Part shown: in pieces, positions 18,238-28,858 of the stretch
Position numbering within the stretch: the stretch's first letter is position 1
Layout: each line of letters starts with the position of its first letter
Assembly: GCF_047229345.1 (NCBI RefSeq)
Contig: NZ_JBFTER010000006.1
Location: forward strand, 1 to 64,000
Length of the DNA stretch: 64,000 bases
Reading direction: 5' to 3'
Source of the DNA: Cellulomonas_A sp047229345
Lineage (GTDB): Bacteria > Actinomycetota > Actinomycetes > Actinomycetales > Cellulomonadaceae
Notes under the pieces: generated by a model
Database searches by the model: none
Seen by the model: only the letters and a program-made list of their open reading frames with translations
What the model was told of the DNA's origin: nothing
Program-made: the position numbers and the translations under genes

Positions 18238-19177
18238 TGTAGAAGACCCAGTACTTGGAGGCGATGAAGTTCAGGGCGGTCATGCCGGCGATGATGGCCA
18301 GGAGCAGCCACGCCATCGCGGACGCGTACCCCATGTCGAGCGCACCGAAACCGCGCTGGTAGAGGTACAGCGTGTAGAACATCGTGGAGTCCACCGGGCC
18401 ACCGGTCCCGCCGCTGACGATGAACGCCTGCGTGAACGACTGGAACGCGCCGATGATCTGCAGCACGAGGTTGAAGAACACGATCGGGCTGAGCAGCGGG
18501 ACGGTGATCGCGACGAACTGGCGCACCTTGCCCGCGCCGTCGATCGACGCCGCCTCGTAGTACATCTCGGGGATCTGGCGCAGGCCGGCGAGGAAGATGA
18601 CCATCGGCGCGCCGAACGTCCACACGTTGAGGATCACGAGGGTGCCGAGCGCGTAGTCGGGGTGCGACACCCAGCCCTGGCCCTGGATCCCGAAGTACCC
18701 CAGCACCTGGTTGATGAGGCCGTCGGAGCCGAAGACCTGGCGCCACAGCAGCGCGATGGCGACGGAGCCGCCGAGCAGCGAGGGCAGGTAGTAGACGGAC
18801 CGGTACAGCGCGAGGCCGCGCAGGCCGCGGTCGAGCACGAGCGCGAGGCCGAGGGCCGCGGCGAGCTGGAGCGGGATCGAGACGAACACGTAGGTGAACG
18901 TCACGCGCAGCGAGTTGTGCAGCCGGGTGTCCTCCAGCATGCGCTGGTAGTTCTCGAGGCCGATCCAGCTGGGGTCCTCGAGCAGGTTGTAGTCCGTGAA
19001 GGACAGGTAGAGCGACGCGAGGATCGGTCCCACGGTGATCACGGCGAGGCCGAGGAACCAGGGTGCGAGGAAGACGGCCGCCGCCTTGTTGTCGCCGCGC
19101 TCGGACGGGGCCATGGAGGCCGGTCCCTTCGTGCGGCGCAGGGAGCGGAGCTCGGTGATGGTCGCCACCGTCACCAC
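18230..19177 (-). CDS. Carbohydrate ABC transporter permease (MalF/LacF type)
   Basis: About 315 aa permease; N-terminal membrane segment FLAPWFLGLAVITVGPILASL and the EAA loop MYYEAASIDGAGKVRQF. First gene of the three-gene importer operon and divergent from the Gfo/Idh gene at 19425. GTG at 19177 is used; GTG at 19174 is equally possible. The promoter region upstream carries a LacI-type operator (19287-19300), so expression is probably sugar-induced. Confidence 0.93.
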   Translation of the reverse strand: MVTVATITELRSLRRTKGPASMAPSERGDNKAAAVFLAPWFLGLAVITVGPILASLYLSFTDYNLLEDPSWIGLENYQRMLEDTRLHNSLRVTFTYVFVSIPLQLAAALGLALVLDRGLRGLALYRSVYYLPSLLGGSVAIALLWRQVFGSDGLINQVLGYFGIQGQGWVSHPDYALGTLVILNVWTFGAPMVIFLAGLRQIPEMYYEAASIDGAGKVRQFVAITVPLLSPIVFFNLVLQIIGAFQSFTQAFIVSGGTGGPVDSTMFYTLYLYQRGFGALDMGYASAMAWLLLAIIAGMTALNFIASKYWVFYND

Positions 19178-19286
19178 CCCCTGCGGAGGCAGGTGCGGGT
19201 GGTGGACCCGTCCCTGCCTGTCGTGCCGTGCTGGACGTTCGTCATGCGCACTCCCGGTGGATCCTCATCGATGTCCCGAGCAGGGT

Positions 19287-19300
19287 GGAAAGCGCTCTCC
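19287..19300. promoter_or_regulatory. LacI-type operator GGAAAGCGCTCTCC
   Basis: Near-palindrome with central GCGC, between the divergent importer and Gfo/Idh operons and just downstream of a minus-strand promoter (19317-19346). Nearly the same 14-mer occurs at 34875 and 45417. Confidence 0.7.
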
Positions 19301-19316
19301 GCTTTCTGGTAGTAGT

Positions 19317-19346
19317 TTGGTACCAGTCCGGAATGTGTGATGTCAA
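19317..19346 (-). promoter_or_regulatory. Promoter of the ABC importer operon
   Basis: TTGACA (19346-19341), 18-bp spacer, TACCAA (19322-19317) on the minus strand. The palindrome TGGTACCA (19318-19325) overlaps the -10 and the LacI-type operator lies downstream, consistent with repression. Confidence 0.5.
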
Positions 19347-19424
19347 CCACACGGCCGGGTGCCAGAGCAGTGCCACAGCAGGGGGACAGCCTGCTGACCA
19401 GCGACGACGCGAGCGGAGCCGAGC

Positions 19425-20738
19425 GTGCCAGAGACCGCGCCCACGATCGAGGGAGAGGGGCGCCCGCACGGGTCCCCACCTGCGCAGACGTCACCGCAGG
19501 AGCTCGCCGGACCCGACGGCGCCGCCGCGGCCGCCGCTTCCCGACCGGTCTCGGTGGCGCTCGTCGGGACCCACGGGCACGGCACATCACATCTTGGTCA
19601 CGTTCGCTCGCTCGCCGACGCGGGGGTCCTCCGGCTCGCCGCCGTCGTCGACCCGCACCCGCTCGCGACGCCCGCCGAGGTCGCCGAGGGCGCGGCCCGC
19701 GGGCAGCGCCTCGCGTCCGCCGACGACGTGCCCGACGGCACCGTGTGGCACCCCGACCTCGCCGCGCTCCTCGCCGCGGGCGCGCCCGACGTCGTGATCC
19801 TGTGCACCCCGATCGACACGCACGCACCGCTCGCGACGGCCGCGCTCGAGGCCGGCTGCGACGTGCTCCTCGAGAAGCCGCCGACCGCGTCGCTCGCGGA
19901 GCTCGAGGAGCTCGTCGCGACGCAGGAGCGCACCGGACGGACCGTCCAGGTCGGCTTCCAGACCTACGGCTCGCACGCCGTCGCACGCGTCCGCGAGATC
20001 GTGGCGAGCGGCGAGGTCGGGACGGTCACGGGCGTCGGCGGTGTGGGGACGTGGGTCCGCCCGGACACGTACTGGACGCGCGCGCGGTGGGCCGGGCGCC
20101 GGACGGTCGACGGGCGCGCGGTGGTCGACGGCGTCGTGACCAATCCCCTGGCGCACGCGGTCGCGACCGCGCTGCTGCTCGCCGGCGCCTCCCGGGCGCA
20201 GGACGTCGCCTCGGTCGAGCTCGACCTCGCGCGCGCCAACCCGATCGAGGCCGACGACACGTCGAGCGTCCGGGTCACCACGACCGACGGGCTGCGGATC
20301 GCGCTCGGGCTCACGCTGTGCGCCGCCGCGCAGACCCCGCCGCACCTCGTGGTGCACGGCACCGCGGGGCGCGTCGTCCTGCACTACACGCGCGACGTGC
20401 TCGAGATCACCGGGCCGGGCGGCACCCGCACGGAGACGTGCGGGCGCGACGACCTGCTCGAGAACCTCCTGGCGCACCGCGCCGACCCCGCGGTGCCGCT
20501 GCACGCGCCGCTCGTCGCGACCGGGGCGTTCATGCGCGTGCTCGACGCGGTGCGCGCCGCACCCGACCCCGTGACGATCGGCCCCGCTCACGTCGACGAC
20601 GTGACGGACGAGGCCGGCCGGCACCTCGTGGTGCGCGGCGTCGAGGAGCTGTGCGCCCAGGTCGCCGAGACGCTGCAGACGTTCGGTGAGCTCGGGGCGC
20701 CGTGGACGCGCGCGTCGACGAGCGGGGGTGCGGCATGA
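19425..20738 (+). CDS. Gfo/Idh/MocA-family sugar dehydrogenase
   Basis: About 437 aa NAD(P)-dependent oxidoreductase. Rossmann motif VALVGTHGHGTSHLGHV (residues near 42-58), catalytic-type EKPPTAS, then the alpha/beta substrate domain. The first 40 residues are low-complexity and may be dispensable. GTG at 19425 has GGAG 6 nt upstream. First gene of an operon coupled to the PmoA-like and UxaA genes by ATGA overlaps and divergent from the sugar importer, so it likely oxidises the imported sugar or sugar acid; substrate unknown. Confidence 0.88.
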   Translation: MPETAPTIEGEGRPHGSPPAQTSPQELAGPDGAAAAAASRPVSVALVGTHGHGTSHLGHVRSLADAGVLRLAAVVDPHPLATPAEVAEGAARGQRLASADDVPDGTVWHPDLAALLAAGAPDVVILCTPIDTHAPLATAALEAGCDVLLEKPPTASLAELEELVATQERTGRTVQVGFQTYGSHAVARVREIVASGEVGTVTGVGGVGTWVRPDTYWTRARWAGRRTVDGRAVVDGVVTNPLAHAVATALLLAGASRAQDVASVELDLARANPIEADDTSSVRVTTTDGLRIALGLTLCAAAQTPPHLVVHGTAGRVVLHYTRDVLEITGPGGTRTETCGRDDLLENLLAHRADPAVPLHAPLVATGAFMRVLDAVRAAPDPVTIGPAHVDDVTDEAGRHLVVRGVEELCAQVAETLQTFGELGAPWTRASTSGGAA

Positions 20739-22045
20739 CGGACTCCCCGGCGAACGGCCCCGCAGGCCCGGACGCGCCCGTGAAGGCACCGCCGTGGGAC
20801 CCGACGCCCGCGTGGGGCGAGCACGGCGTGCTCGCGCGGCTCGAGGTCGCCGGCCGCGTCGTCGCCGAGTACGCGGACGGCTCGGGGGCACCCGCGTTCG
20901 ACTCCCCGCGCCCGCACCTGCACCCCGTGCGGACCCCGGGCGGGGTCCTCGTGACCGACGCGGCGCCGCGGGACCACACGTGGCACGTGGGGCTCACCGT
21001 GGGCGTGCAGGACGTCGCGGGCAGCAACCTGTGGGGCGGGCGCACGTACGTGCGGGACGACGGCTACACGTGGCGCCACGACCACGGCGCCGTCCGCCAC
21101 GACGCGTGGCCGCTCGAGGAGCCGAGCCTGCGCGTCGAGGCGCTGACGTGGCTCGACGCGCAGGGCGTGCCGGTGCTGAGCGAGACGCGGACCCTCCGCT
21201 GGGGTCCCGCCGGGGCGCTCGCCGCGGGCACGGGCTGGGTGCTCGAGCTCACGACCGTGCTCACGCTCGCCGCCGGACGCACCGGCCCCGTCGCGCTGGG
21301 CAGCCCCGGCTCGAACGGCCGCGTCGGCGGCGGGTACGGCGGCTTCTTCTGGCGGCTGCCCGCGTGCCTCGACGTCGACGTGCGCACGCCCCTGGGCCGC
21401 GGCGAGGACGCCGTGCACGGGTCGCGGCCGTCGCAGGGTGCGGCCTGGGTCGCGTGGTCGGCGCGGTCGCGCCCGGCGCCCGAGCCGGCAGCCCTGACCA
21501 GCGCGAGCGGCATCCCGCTCGGTGGGGTCTTCGGGCGCGACGGGTTCGGGCGCGTCGGCGCCGAAGGGTCCATCGAGGTCGCCGGGTTCGCCGACGGGAC
21601 CGCGAGCGGCGTGGGCGACGGCCTCCTCAGCGCGCCCGGGCCTGCGGGCGACGCGGCCCGGGCCACCGACAGCGGGCCCTCCGCGGACGGCGACTTCACG
21701 GTCGCCCTCGCGCCCGCGCGGGGCCAGGACGCCGACGACCCGTGGTTCGTGCGGGTCGCCGACTACCCGGGGCTGGGCTCGGCCTGGGCGTGGGAGCAGC
21801 CCGCGCTCGTCGAGCCCGGGCAGCCGTTCACGCGGGGGCTGCGCTGCCTCGTCGCCGACGGCCGCCTCGCGGACACCGAGGTCGCGGCGGCGCTGCTCGG
21901 CACCGCGGCGGCCCGGTCCGCCGGGCCCGTCCCCACCGCCCGGACCCTCGCGCCGCCCGCCGGGCCCGCCGCCGGCTCCCGGGCCCCCCGCGCCGACCGC
22001 CCCACGCCCGACGCCCCGCCGACCCCCCAGGAGCAGCACCGATGA
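20735..22045 (+). CDS. PmoA-like (DUF6807) protein
   Basis: About 436 aa. Pattern RPHLHPVRTPGGVLVTDAAPRDH.WHVGLTVGVQDV (read in parts) and later FFWRLPACL match the PmoA family, widespread in sugar-degradation clusters beside Gfo/Idh dehydrogenases but without an agreed reaction. No signal peptide. Overlaps the preceding gene and uxaA by 4 bp each (ATGA), so it is translated with them. The Pro/Ala/Arg-rich C-terminal 35 residues look disordered. Confidence 0.75.
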   Translation: MTDSPANGPAGPDAPVKAPPWDPTPAWGEHGVLARLEVAGRVVAEYADGSGAPAFDSPRPHLHPVRTPGGVLVTDAAPRDHTWHVGLTVGVQDVAGSNLWGGRTYVRDDGYTWRHDHGAVRHDAWPLEEPSLRVEALTWLDAQGVPVLSETRTLRWGPAGALAAGTGWVLELTTVLTLAAGRTGPVALGSPGSNGRVGGGYGGFFWRLPACLDVDVRTPLGRGEDAVHGSRPSQGAAWVAWSARSRPAPEPAALTSASGIPLGGVFGRDGFGRVGAEGSIEVAGFADGTASGVGDGLLSAPGPAGDAARATDSGPSADGDFTVALAPARGQDADDPWFVRVADYPGLGSAWAWEQPALVEPGQPFTRGLRCLVADGRLADTEVAAALLGTAAARSAGPVPTARTLAPPAGPAAGSRAPRADRPTPDAPPTPQEQHR

Positions 22046-23586
22046 GCACCACCCTCCCCGAGCTCACGGACTGCGCGCTGGTCCTGCGGGCCGGTGACGA
22101 CGTCGCCGTCGCGACCCGCGACCTGCAGTCGGGCACCGAGATCCGGCACGACGGCGCGCCGCTCGTGGTCCGGCAGAGCGTGCCGCGCGGGCACAAGCTC
22201 GCGGTCCGGGACGTCCCCGCCGGCGGACAGGTGCACAAGTACGGGCAGTCGATCGGCCTCGCGACCCGTGACATCGCGGTCGGCGACCACGTGCACACGC
22301 ACAACCTCGGCATGGACGACGTCGCGCGCGACTACGAGTTCGGCACCGCGCGCGTGCGCCCCGCACCCTGGACCGGGCCGGTCCGCACGTTCCAGGGCTA
22401 CCACCGCGCCGACGGCCGGGTCGGGACGCGCAACTACGTCGCGATCCTCACGTCGGTGAACTGCTCGGCGTCGTCCGCGCGCATGATCGCCGACCAGTTC
22501 CGCGGGCCGGTGCTCGAGGCCTACCCGCACGTCGACGGCGTCGTCGCGCTCACGCACACGACCGGCTGCGGACTCGTCGCGCAGAGCGAGGGCGCGCAGA
22601 TCACGCTGCGCACCCTGCGCGGGTACGCGAACCACCCCAACGTGGCGGGTGTCCTGGTGCTCGGGCTCGGCTGCGAGATGCTGCCCGCCCAGTCGCTGCT
22701 CGACGGGCTCGACCTGCCCGCCGACAAGCCGGTGCGCACGCTCGTCATCCAGGAGACCGGCGGCATCCGGCGGACCGTCAGGGCGGGCGTCGAGGCGGTC
22801 CAGGACATGCTCCCCGAGATCGAGGCGCTGCGGCGCGCACCGGCGCCCGTCTCCGAGCTCGTGCTCGGCATGAACTGCGGCGGCAGCGACGGGTACTCGG
22901 GCATCACCGCGAACCCGGCGCTCGGCTACGCGTCCGACCTGCTCGTCGCGCACGGCGCCAGCACGATCCTCGCCGAGACCCCCGAGGTCTTCGGGGCCGA
23001 GCACCTGCTCACGCGCCGCGCGGTCAGCGAGGAGGTCGGCCGCAAGCTCCTCCGCCGCATCGACTGGTGGCAGACCTACGCGGCGCAGGGCGGCGGCTCG
23101 CTCGACAACAACCCCTCGCCCGGGAACAAGGCCGGCGGGCTGACGACGATCCTCGAGAAGTCGCTCGGGGCCGTCGCCAAGGGCGGCAGCGCCGAGCTCG
23201 CGGCCGTCTACGAGTACGCCGAGCCCGTGACCGCGAAGGGCTTCACGTTCATGGACACCCCGGGCTACGACCCGGTCTCCGTGACGGGCATCGTCGCGGG
23301 CGGCTCGACCGTCGTGGTCTTCACCACCGGGCGCGGGTCGGTGCTCGGGTGCAAGCCCACGCCGTCGATCAAGGTGTGCACCAACACCGAGACGTACGAC
23401 CGGATGTCCGAGGACATGGACCTGAACGCGGGGCGCATCGTCGACGGCGAGGCGACGGTCCAGCAGGTCGGCGAGGAGATCTTCGAGAAGATCATCGCCG
23501 TCGCGTCGGGCGAGCAGACCGTCTCCGAGGAGCTCGACCTCGGGCAGGACGAGTTCGTGCCGTGGCAGCTCGGGACGGTGACGTGA
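22042..23586 (+). CDS. uxaA: UxaA-family altronate dehydratase
   Basis: About 514 aa. N-terminal SAF-like domain (LVLRAGDDVAVATRDLQSG to GDHVHTHNLGM) followed by the large catalytic domain beginning FQGYHRADGRVGTRNYVAI, with conserved Cys motifs SVNCSAS, TTGCGL and MNCGGSD. Dehydrates D-altronate (or galactarate in GarD relatives) to a 2-keto-3-deoxy acid, iron-dependent. Coupled to the PmoA-like gene. With uxaC at 29829 and the reductase at 32549 this gives three hexuronate steps; kdgK and kdgA are not in the window. Confidence 0.88.
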   Translation: MSTTLPELTDCALVLRAGDDVAVATRDLQSGTEIRHDGAPLVVRQSVPRGHKLAVRDVPAGGQVHKYGQSIGLATRDIAVGDHVHTHNLGMDDVARDYEFGTARVRPAPWTGPVRTFQGYHRADGRVGTRNYVAILTSVNCSASSARMIADQFRGPVLEAYPHVDGVVALTHTTGCGLVAQSEGAQITLRTLRGYANHPNVAGVLVLGLGCEMLPAQSLLDGLDLPADKPVRTLVIQETGGIRRTVRAGVEAVQDMLPEIEALRRAPAPVSELVLGMNCGGSDGYSGITANPALGYASDLLVAHGASTILAETPEVFGAEHLLTRRAVSEEVGRKLLRRIDWWQTYAAQGGGSLDNNPSPGNKAGGLTTILEKSLGAVAKGGSAELAAVYEYAEPVTAKGFTFMDTPGYDPVSVTGIVAGGSTVVVFTTGRGSVLGCKPTPSIKVCTNTETYDRMSEDMDLNAGRIVDGEATVQQVGEEIFEKIIAVASGEQTVSEELDLGQDEFVPWQLGTVT

Positions 23587-23609
23587 CGCGCTGAGCGACC
23601 GCGACCGCG

Positions 23610-23631
23610 GCGGTCCGGAGGCGGTCCGGAG
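23610..23631 (+). repeat. 11-bp tandem duplication
   Basis: GCGGTCCGGAG occurs twice in a row between uxaA and the MEDS gene. The rest of this 250-bp gap shows no gene. Confidence 0.5.
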
Positions 23632-23836
23632 CGCCCCGGCCCCGCGCACGGGTGTGCCCGTAGAGGTGTGGGACGCGCCCCGCACACCCCCGGGAGGGAC
23701 GAGGGCCCCGAACGGTGCGAGCATGGAACCGTTCGGTCCGACGACGCATCGAGCGGGCGGGGGTTCCCGTGTCCAGTCGCATGCCCACGATCGCGGCCGG
23801 TCGCGGCCGCACGCAGGACGTCGCCCGGAGCCCGGC

Positions 23837-24802
23837 ATGATCACGACCCACCCGGAGCGGACCTTCCGGCACGACCTCGTCCTGCACGACGGGACCGACG
23901 ACCTCGTCCGGCTGATGGCGCCGTTCCTGCGCGAGGGGGCTGCCGCCGGCGAACGGACCGTCGTGCTCGGGCGCCCGGACGTCGTCGACGCGCTGCTCGC
24001 CGCGGTGCCCGAGGTCACCGACGCCCTCGCCCTGCGCGAGCAGGACCACGAGCGGTTCGCCGGCCGCGACCTGCACCGCGCGCAGCAGCTCCTGGCCCGG
24101 CTCGACAGCGAGGGGACCACGGTCCGGATCGTCAACCAGATGCCCGTCGCGACCACCCCGGAGCAGTGGCACGAGTGGCGGCGGTACGAGGCGGCCGCGA
24201 ACGTCGTCCTCGCTCCCTACCGGGCGTGGGGCAAGTGCGCGCACGACGCGCGCACGATCGACCCGGGCATGCTGGAGGACCTGCGGGCGACGCACGCCCA
24301 CGTCGAGGACGCCCACAGCGGGGGCCCGAACGCCGACTTCGACGAGGCGGGGACGCGCACCCGCACCTTCTTCGAGGTCCCGGCGCACCCCACGGAGGCC
24401 TCGCCCCCGACGCTCGCGCTCGTCGACCCGTCGTCCGCGGACGCCCGCCGCGCGGTGCGCGACCTCGCGCTGCGGGCCGGGCTGCCCGAGACCGCCCAGG
24501 AGACCGTCATCCTGGCCACGAGCGAGGCCGTCGAGAACGCGTGGACGCACGGACGGGCTCCCGTGCTGGTGCGGGGCTGGCTCGACCGCCCGGGGCGCGT
24601 CACCGTCGCCGTGAGCGACACGGGCCCGGGCCCGCACCCGCTCGTCGGCCTGCTGCCCGCGTCGCCCGGCAGCCCGTACGACCGTGGCGGGATGTGGATG
24701 GTCCAGGTGCTCCTGCGCGACGTCCACCACCGCACGGGGCCGGGCGGCTACACGGTGACGTTCAGCGTCGACGACGACCCCGTCGCGCCCCCGAGAGCCT
24801 GA
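23837..24802 (+). CDS. MEDS-domain / RsbW-like ATPase sensor protein
   Basis: About 321 aa. The N-terminal 160 residues (HDLVLHDGTDDLVRLMAPFLREG, read in parts; ..RTVVLGRPDVVDALL) fit the MEDS sensory domain of DcmR-like regulators. The C-terminus (ATSEAVENAWTHG, VSDTGPGPHP, GGMWMVQVL) is an HATPase_c_2 fold like anti-sigma kinase RsbW, with N-box ENAWTH and G-boxes. Such proteins act as anti-sigma factors or phosphorylate STAS antagonists. No sigma factor or STAS gene is adjacent, so the partner is unknown. ATG 23837 is chosen at the domain boundary; ATG 23723 would add 38 residues. Confidence 0.75.
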   Translation: MITTHPERTFRHDLVLHDGTDDLVRLMAPFLREGAAAGERTVVLGRPDVVDALLAAVPEVTDALALREQDHERFAGRDLHRAQQLLARLDSEGTTVRIVNQMPVATTPEQWHEWRRYEAAANVVLAPYRAWGKCAHDARTIDPGMLEDLRATHAHVEDAHSGGPNADFDEAGTRTRTFFEVPAHPTEASPPTLALVDPSSADARRAVRDLALRAGLPETAQETVILATSEAVENAWTHGRAPVLVRGWLDRPGRVTVAVSDTGPGPHPLVGLLPASPGSPYDRGGMWMVQVLLRDVHHRTGPGGYTVTFSVDDDPVAPPRA

Positions 24803-24836
24803 GCGCACCGCCCCCCGTCCTGGCGGCGGTGCGCTC
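24801..24836. terminator. Bidirectional terminator hairpin
   Basis: Perfect 12-bp stem GAGCGCACCGCC / GGCGGTGCGCTC, 12-nt loop, overlapping the stop of the MEDS gene and lying before the convergent UvrA-like stop. Confidence 0.7.
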
Positions 24837-24843
24837 CCCCGCC

Positions 24844-27255
<2,412 letters not shown>

Positions 27256-27361
27256 GAGGGGAGGTCTCCGTCGGTGAGGGCTGACCGGCTGGCGGCAGGG
27301 CGGGTGGAGAGGGTCCACGCTAGCGAGGCGGGCCCACACGGGAAGACCCCCGGCGCGGCCG

Positions 27362-27409
27362 GAACTCAGCGATGCGGGAACCCAGCGCTGCGGGAACCCA
27401 GCGCTGCCG
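27362..27409. repeat. 16-bp tandem repeat, three copies
   Basis: Units 27362-27377, 27378-27393 and 27394-27409, consensus GAACCCAGCGCTGCGG with two, zero and one deviations. They lie between the divergent UvrA-like and AraC genes, 36 bp before the AraC start; spacing resembles iterated regulator half-sites. Confidence 0.85.
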
Positions 27410-27444
27410 GGGATCGGCGCGGACCGCTGTGGCACGCTGGGGCG

Positions 27445-27867
27445 GTGCTGATCGAGGACCTCGTCCGGCTGCGCCGCGCGCGCGACACGATGGACCGCGA
27501 CTACGCGCAGCCGCTCGACGTCCCGGCCCTCGCGCGCGTCGCGCTCATGTCGGCCGGCCACTTCTCGCGGAGCTTCCGCGAGGCCTACGGCGAGACTCCC
27601 TACGCGTACCTGATGACGCGCCGGATCGAGCGCGCGAAGGCCCTGCTGCGGCGCGGCGACCTCTCGGTCACCGAGGTCTGCATGGCGGTCGGCTGCACGT
27701 CGCTCGGGTCGTTCAGCTCGCGGTTCACCGAGCTCGTCGGCGAGAGCCCGAGCGCCTACCGGGCCCGGGTGCACGACGACGCGCCGATCCCCGCGTGCGT
27801 CACGAAGGTCGCCACGCGACCGGTCAGGAACGGAGAAGCGCGGCCCGCACCGCCGCCCCTAGCGTGA
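27445..27867 (+). CDS. Short AraC-family regulator (HTH only)
   Basis: About 140 aa consisting almost entirely of the double AraC HTH: ALARVALMSAGHFSRSFREAYGETP and TEVCMAVGCTSLGSFSSRF (read in parts). No effector domain. It is paired with a VOC protein starting 5 nt after its stop, a common actinobacterial arrangement; the VOC partner may be the regulated product or the ligand sensor. GTG start 6 nt after CACGCT, without a ribosome binding site. The 16-bp tandem repeats upstream could be its targets. Confidence 0.87.
   Translation: MLIEDLVRLRRARDTMDRDYAQPLDVPALARVALMSAGHFSRSFREAYGETPYAYLMTRRIERAKALLRRGDLSVTEVCMAVGCTSLGSFSSRFTELVGESPSAYRARVHDDAPIPACVTKVATRPVRNGEARPAPPPLA
27860..27865 (+). 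promoter_or_regulatory. -10 element TAGCGT of a leaderless promoter
   Basis: Overlaps the AraC stop codon and lies 7 nt before the ATG of the VOC gene, so the VOC gene can be transcribed on its own. Confidence 0.45.
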
Positions 27868-27872
27868 GGCGC

Positions 27873-28286
27873 ATGGACATCTCCCTCGCCTCCTGCTTCA
27901 TCGCCGTCGACGACTTCGACAAGGCGCTCGTCTTCTACCGCGACGTCCTCGGGCTCGAGGTCCGCAACGACGTCGGCTTCGAGAACATGCGGTGGATCAC
28001 CGTCGGCTCGCCCTCGCTGCCCGACGTGGACATCGTGCTCGAGCCGGCGCTCGCGGACCCCAACGCCTCGGCCGCCGACAAGCAGGCCGCCGCCGAGCTG
28101 CTCGCCAAGGGGATGCTGCGCGGCGTCATCTTCCGCACCGACGACGTGGACGAGACGTTCGAGCGCATCCGCGCGGCGGGCGCCGAGGTCCTCCAGGAGC
28201 CGTTCGACCAGCCCTACGGGGTGCGCGACTGCGCGTTCCGCGACCCCGCGGGGAACATGCTGCGGTTCAACCAGCCGCGCGCCTGA
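27873..28286 (+). CDS. VOC/glyoxalase-family protein
   Basis: About 137 aa single VOC unit of two beta-alpha-beta-beta-beta modules: CFIAVDDFDKALVFYRDVLGLEV at the start, VIFRTDDVDETFERIRAAGAE (read in parts) in the second module, and the end PYGVRDCAFRDPAGNMLRF. Family members are metal-dependent dioxygenases, isomerases or resistance proteins; function here is unknown. Follows the short AraC regulator directly. Confidence 0.85.
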   Translation: MDISLASCFIAVDDFDKALVFYRDVLGLEVRNDVGFENMRWITVGSPSLPDVDIVLEPALADPNASAADKQAAAELLAKGMLRGVIFRTDDVDETFERIRAAGAEVLQEPFDQPYGVRDCAFRDPAGNMLRFNQPRA

Positions 28287-28387
28287 CCCGCAACGCCTAC
28301 CGATCGGTCGCCTCGCCCTGAGGCTCGTGCTAGCGTCCCGGCGGCGCTCGGGGACGAGCCCGGCGCCTCGATGAGGAGGTCTGGACC

Positions 28388-28780
28388 GTGCGACGTCTCG
28401 GCAGGTGGGTTGCTGCTCTCACGTGTGTCCCTGCGGCGGTGATCGGGCTGGGTGCGCTGCCCGCCGCGGCCGCCTCCAACGACGTCGTGCTCGCGCGCGC
28501 GGGCGAGTGGAAGGCGTACGCGTACCTCGACATGTCGGCCCGGAAGGTGTGCGTCCGGGTCTACAACTCGGGCGCGGGCGCGCTCGCCGGGGTGCACTAC
28601 GAGGCCTGGGACAACGGGGCCGACGCGTCCGCCTGGGACACCGGGGGCGACAACGCGAACTCGTGCGCGTCGATCCCCGCGAGCTACACGCGCGGCGAGA
28701 CGGTCAACGTCTACCTGAGCTTCGAGGGCGGCGGCGGCTGGAGCGACTACCGCTACGTCACCGGGATGGTGCTGCAGTAG
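28388..28780 (+). CDS. Small secreted protein, unknown function
   Basis: About 130 aa. Signal peptide with Arg-rich start and hydrophobic core, likely cleaved after PAAAA near residue 29. The mature part of about 100 residues is rich in aromatic residues and Gly and has two Cys (KVCVRVY and NSCASI) that could pair. No family recognised; it looks like a beta-rich extracellular domain. GTG start with GAGGAGGT 7 nt upstream, a strong ribosome binding site. Followed by a bidirectional hairpin. Confidence 0.78.
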   Translation: MRRLGRWVAALTCVPAAVIGLGALPAAAASNDVVLARAGEWKAYAYLDMSARKVCVRVYNSGAGALAGVHYEAWDNGADASAWDTGGDNANSCASIPASYTRGETVNVYLSFEGGGGWSDYRYVTGMVLQ

Positions 28781-28796
28781 CACCCGAGCGGCCCTG

Positions 28797-28830
28797 CGCC
28801 GGGGTCGAGCCCGTGGGCCCGACCCCGGCG
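28797..28830. terminator. Bidirectional terminator hairpin
   Basis: Perfect 11-bp stem CGCCGGGGTCG / CGACCCCGGCG, 12-nt loop, between convergent genes. Confidence 0.65.
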
Positions 28831-28858
28831 TGCTGCCCGGCCCGTACGCGCGGAGGGG

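Noticed and set aside
27362..27409. CRISPR array
   Set aside because: Units are directly adjacent without spacers and only 16 bp long; no cas gene is present.
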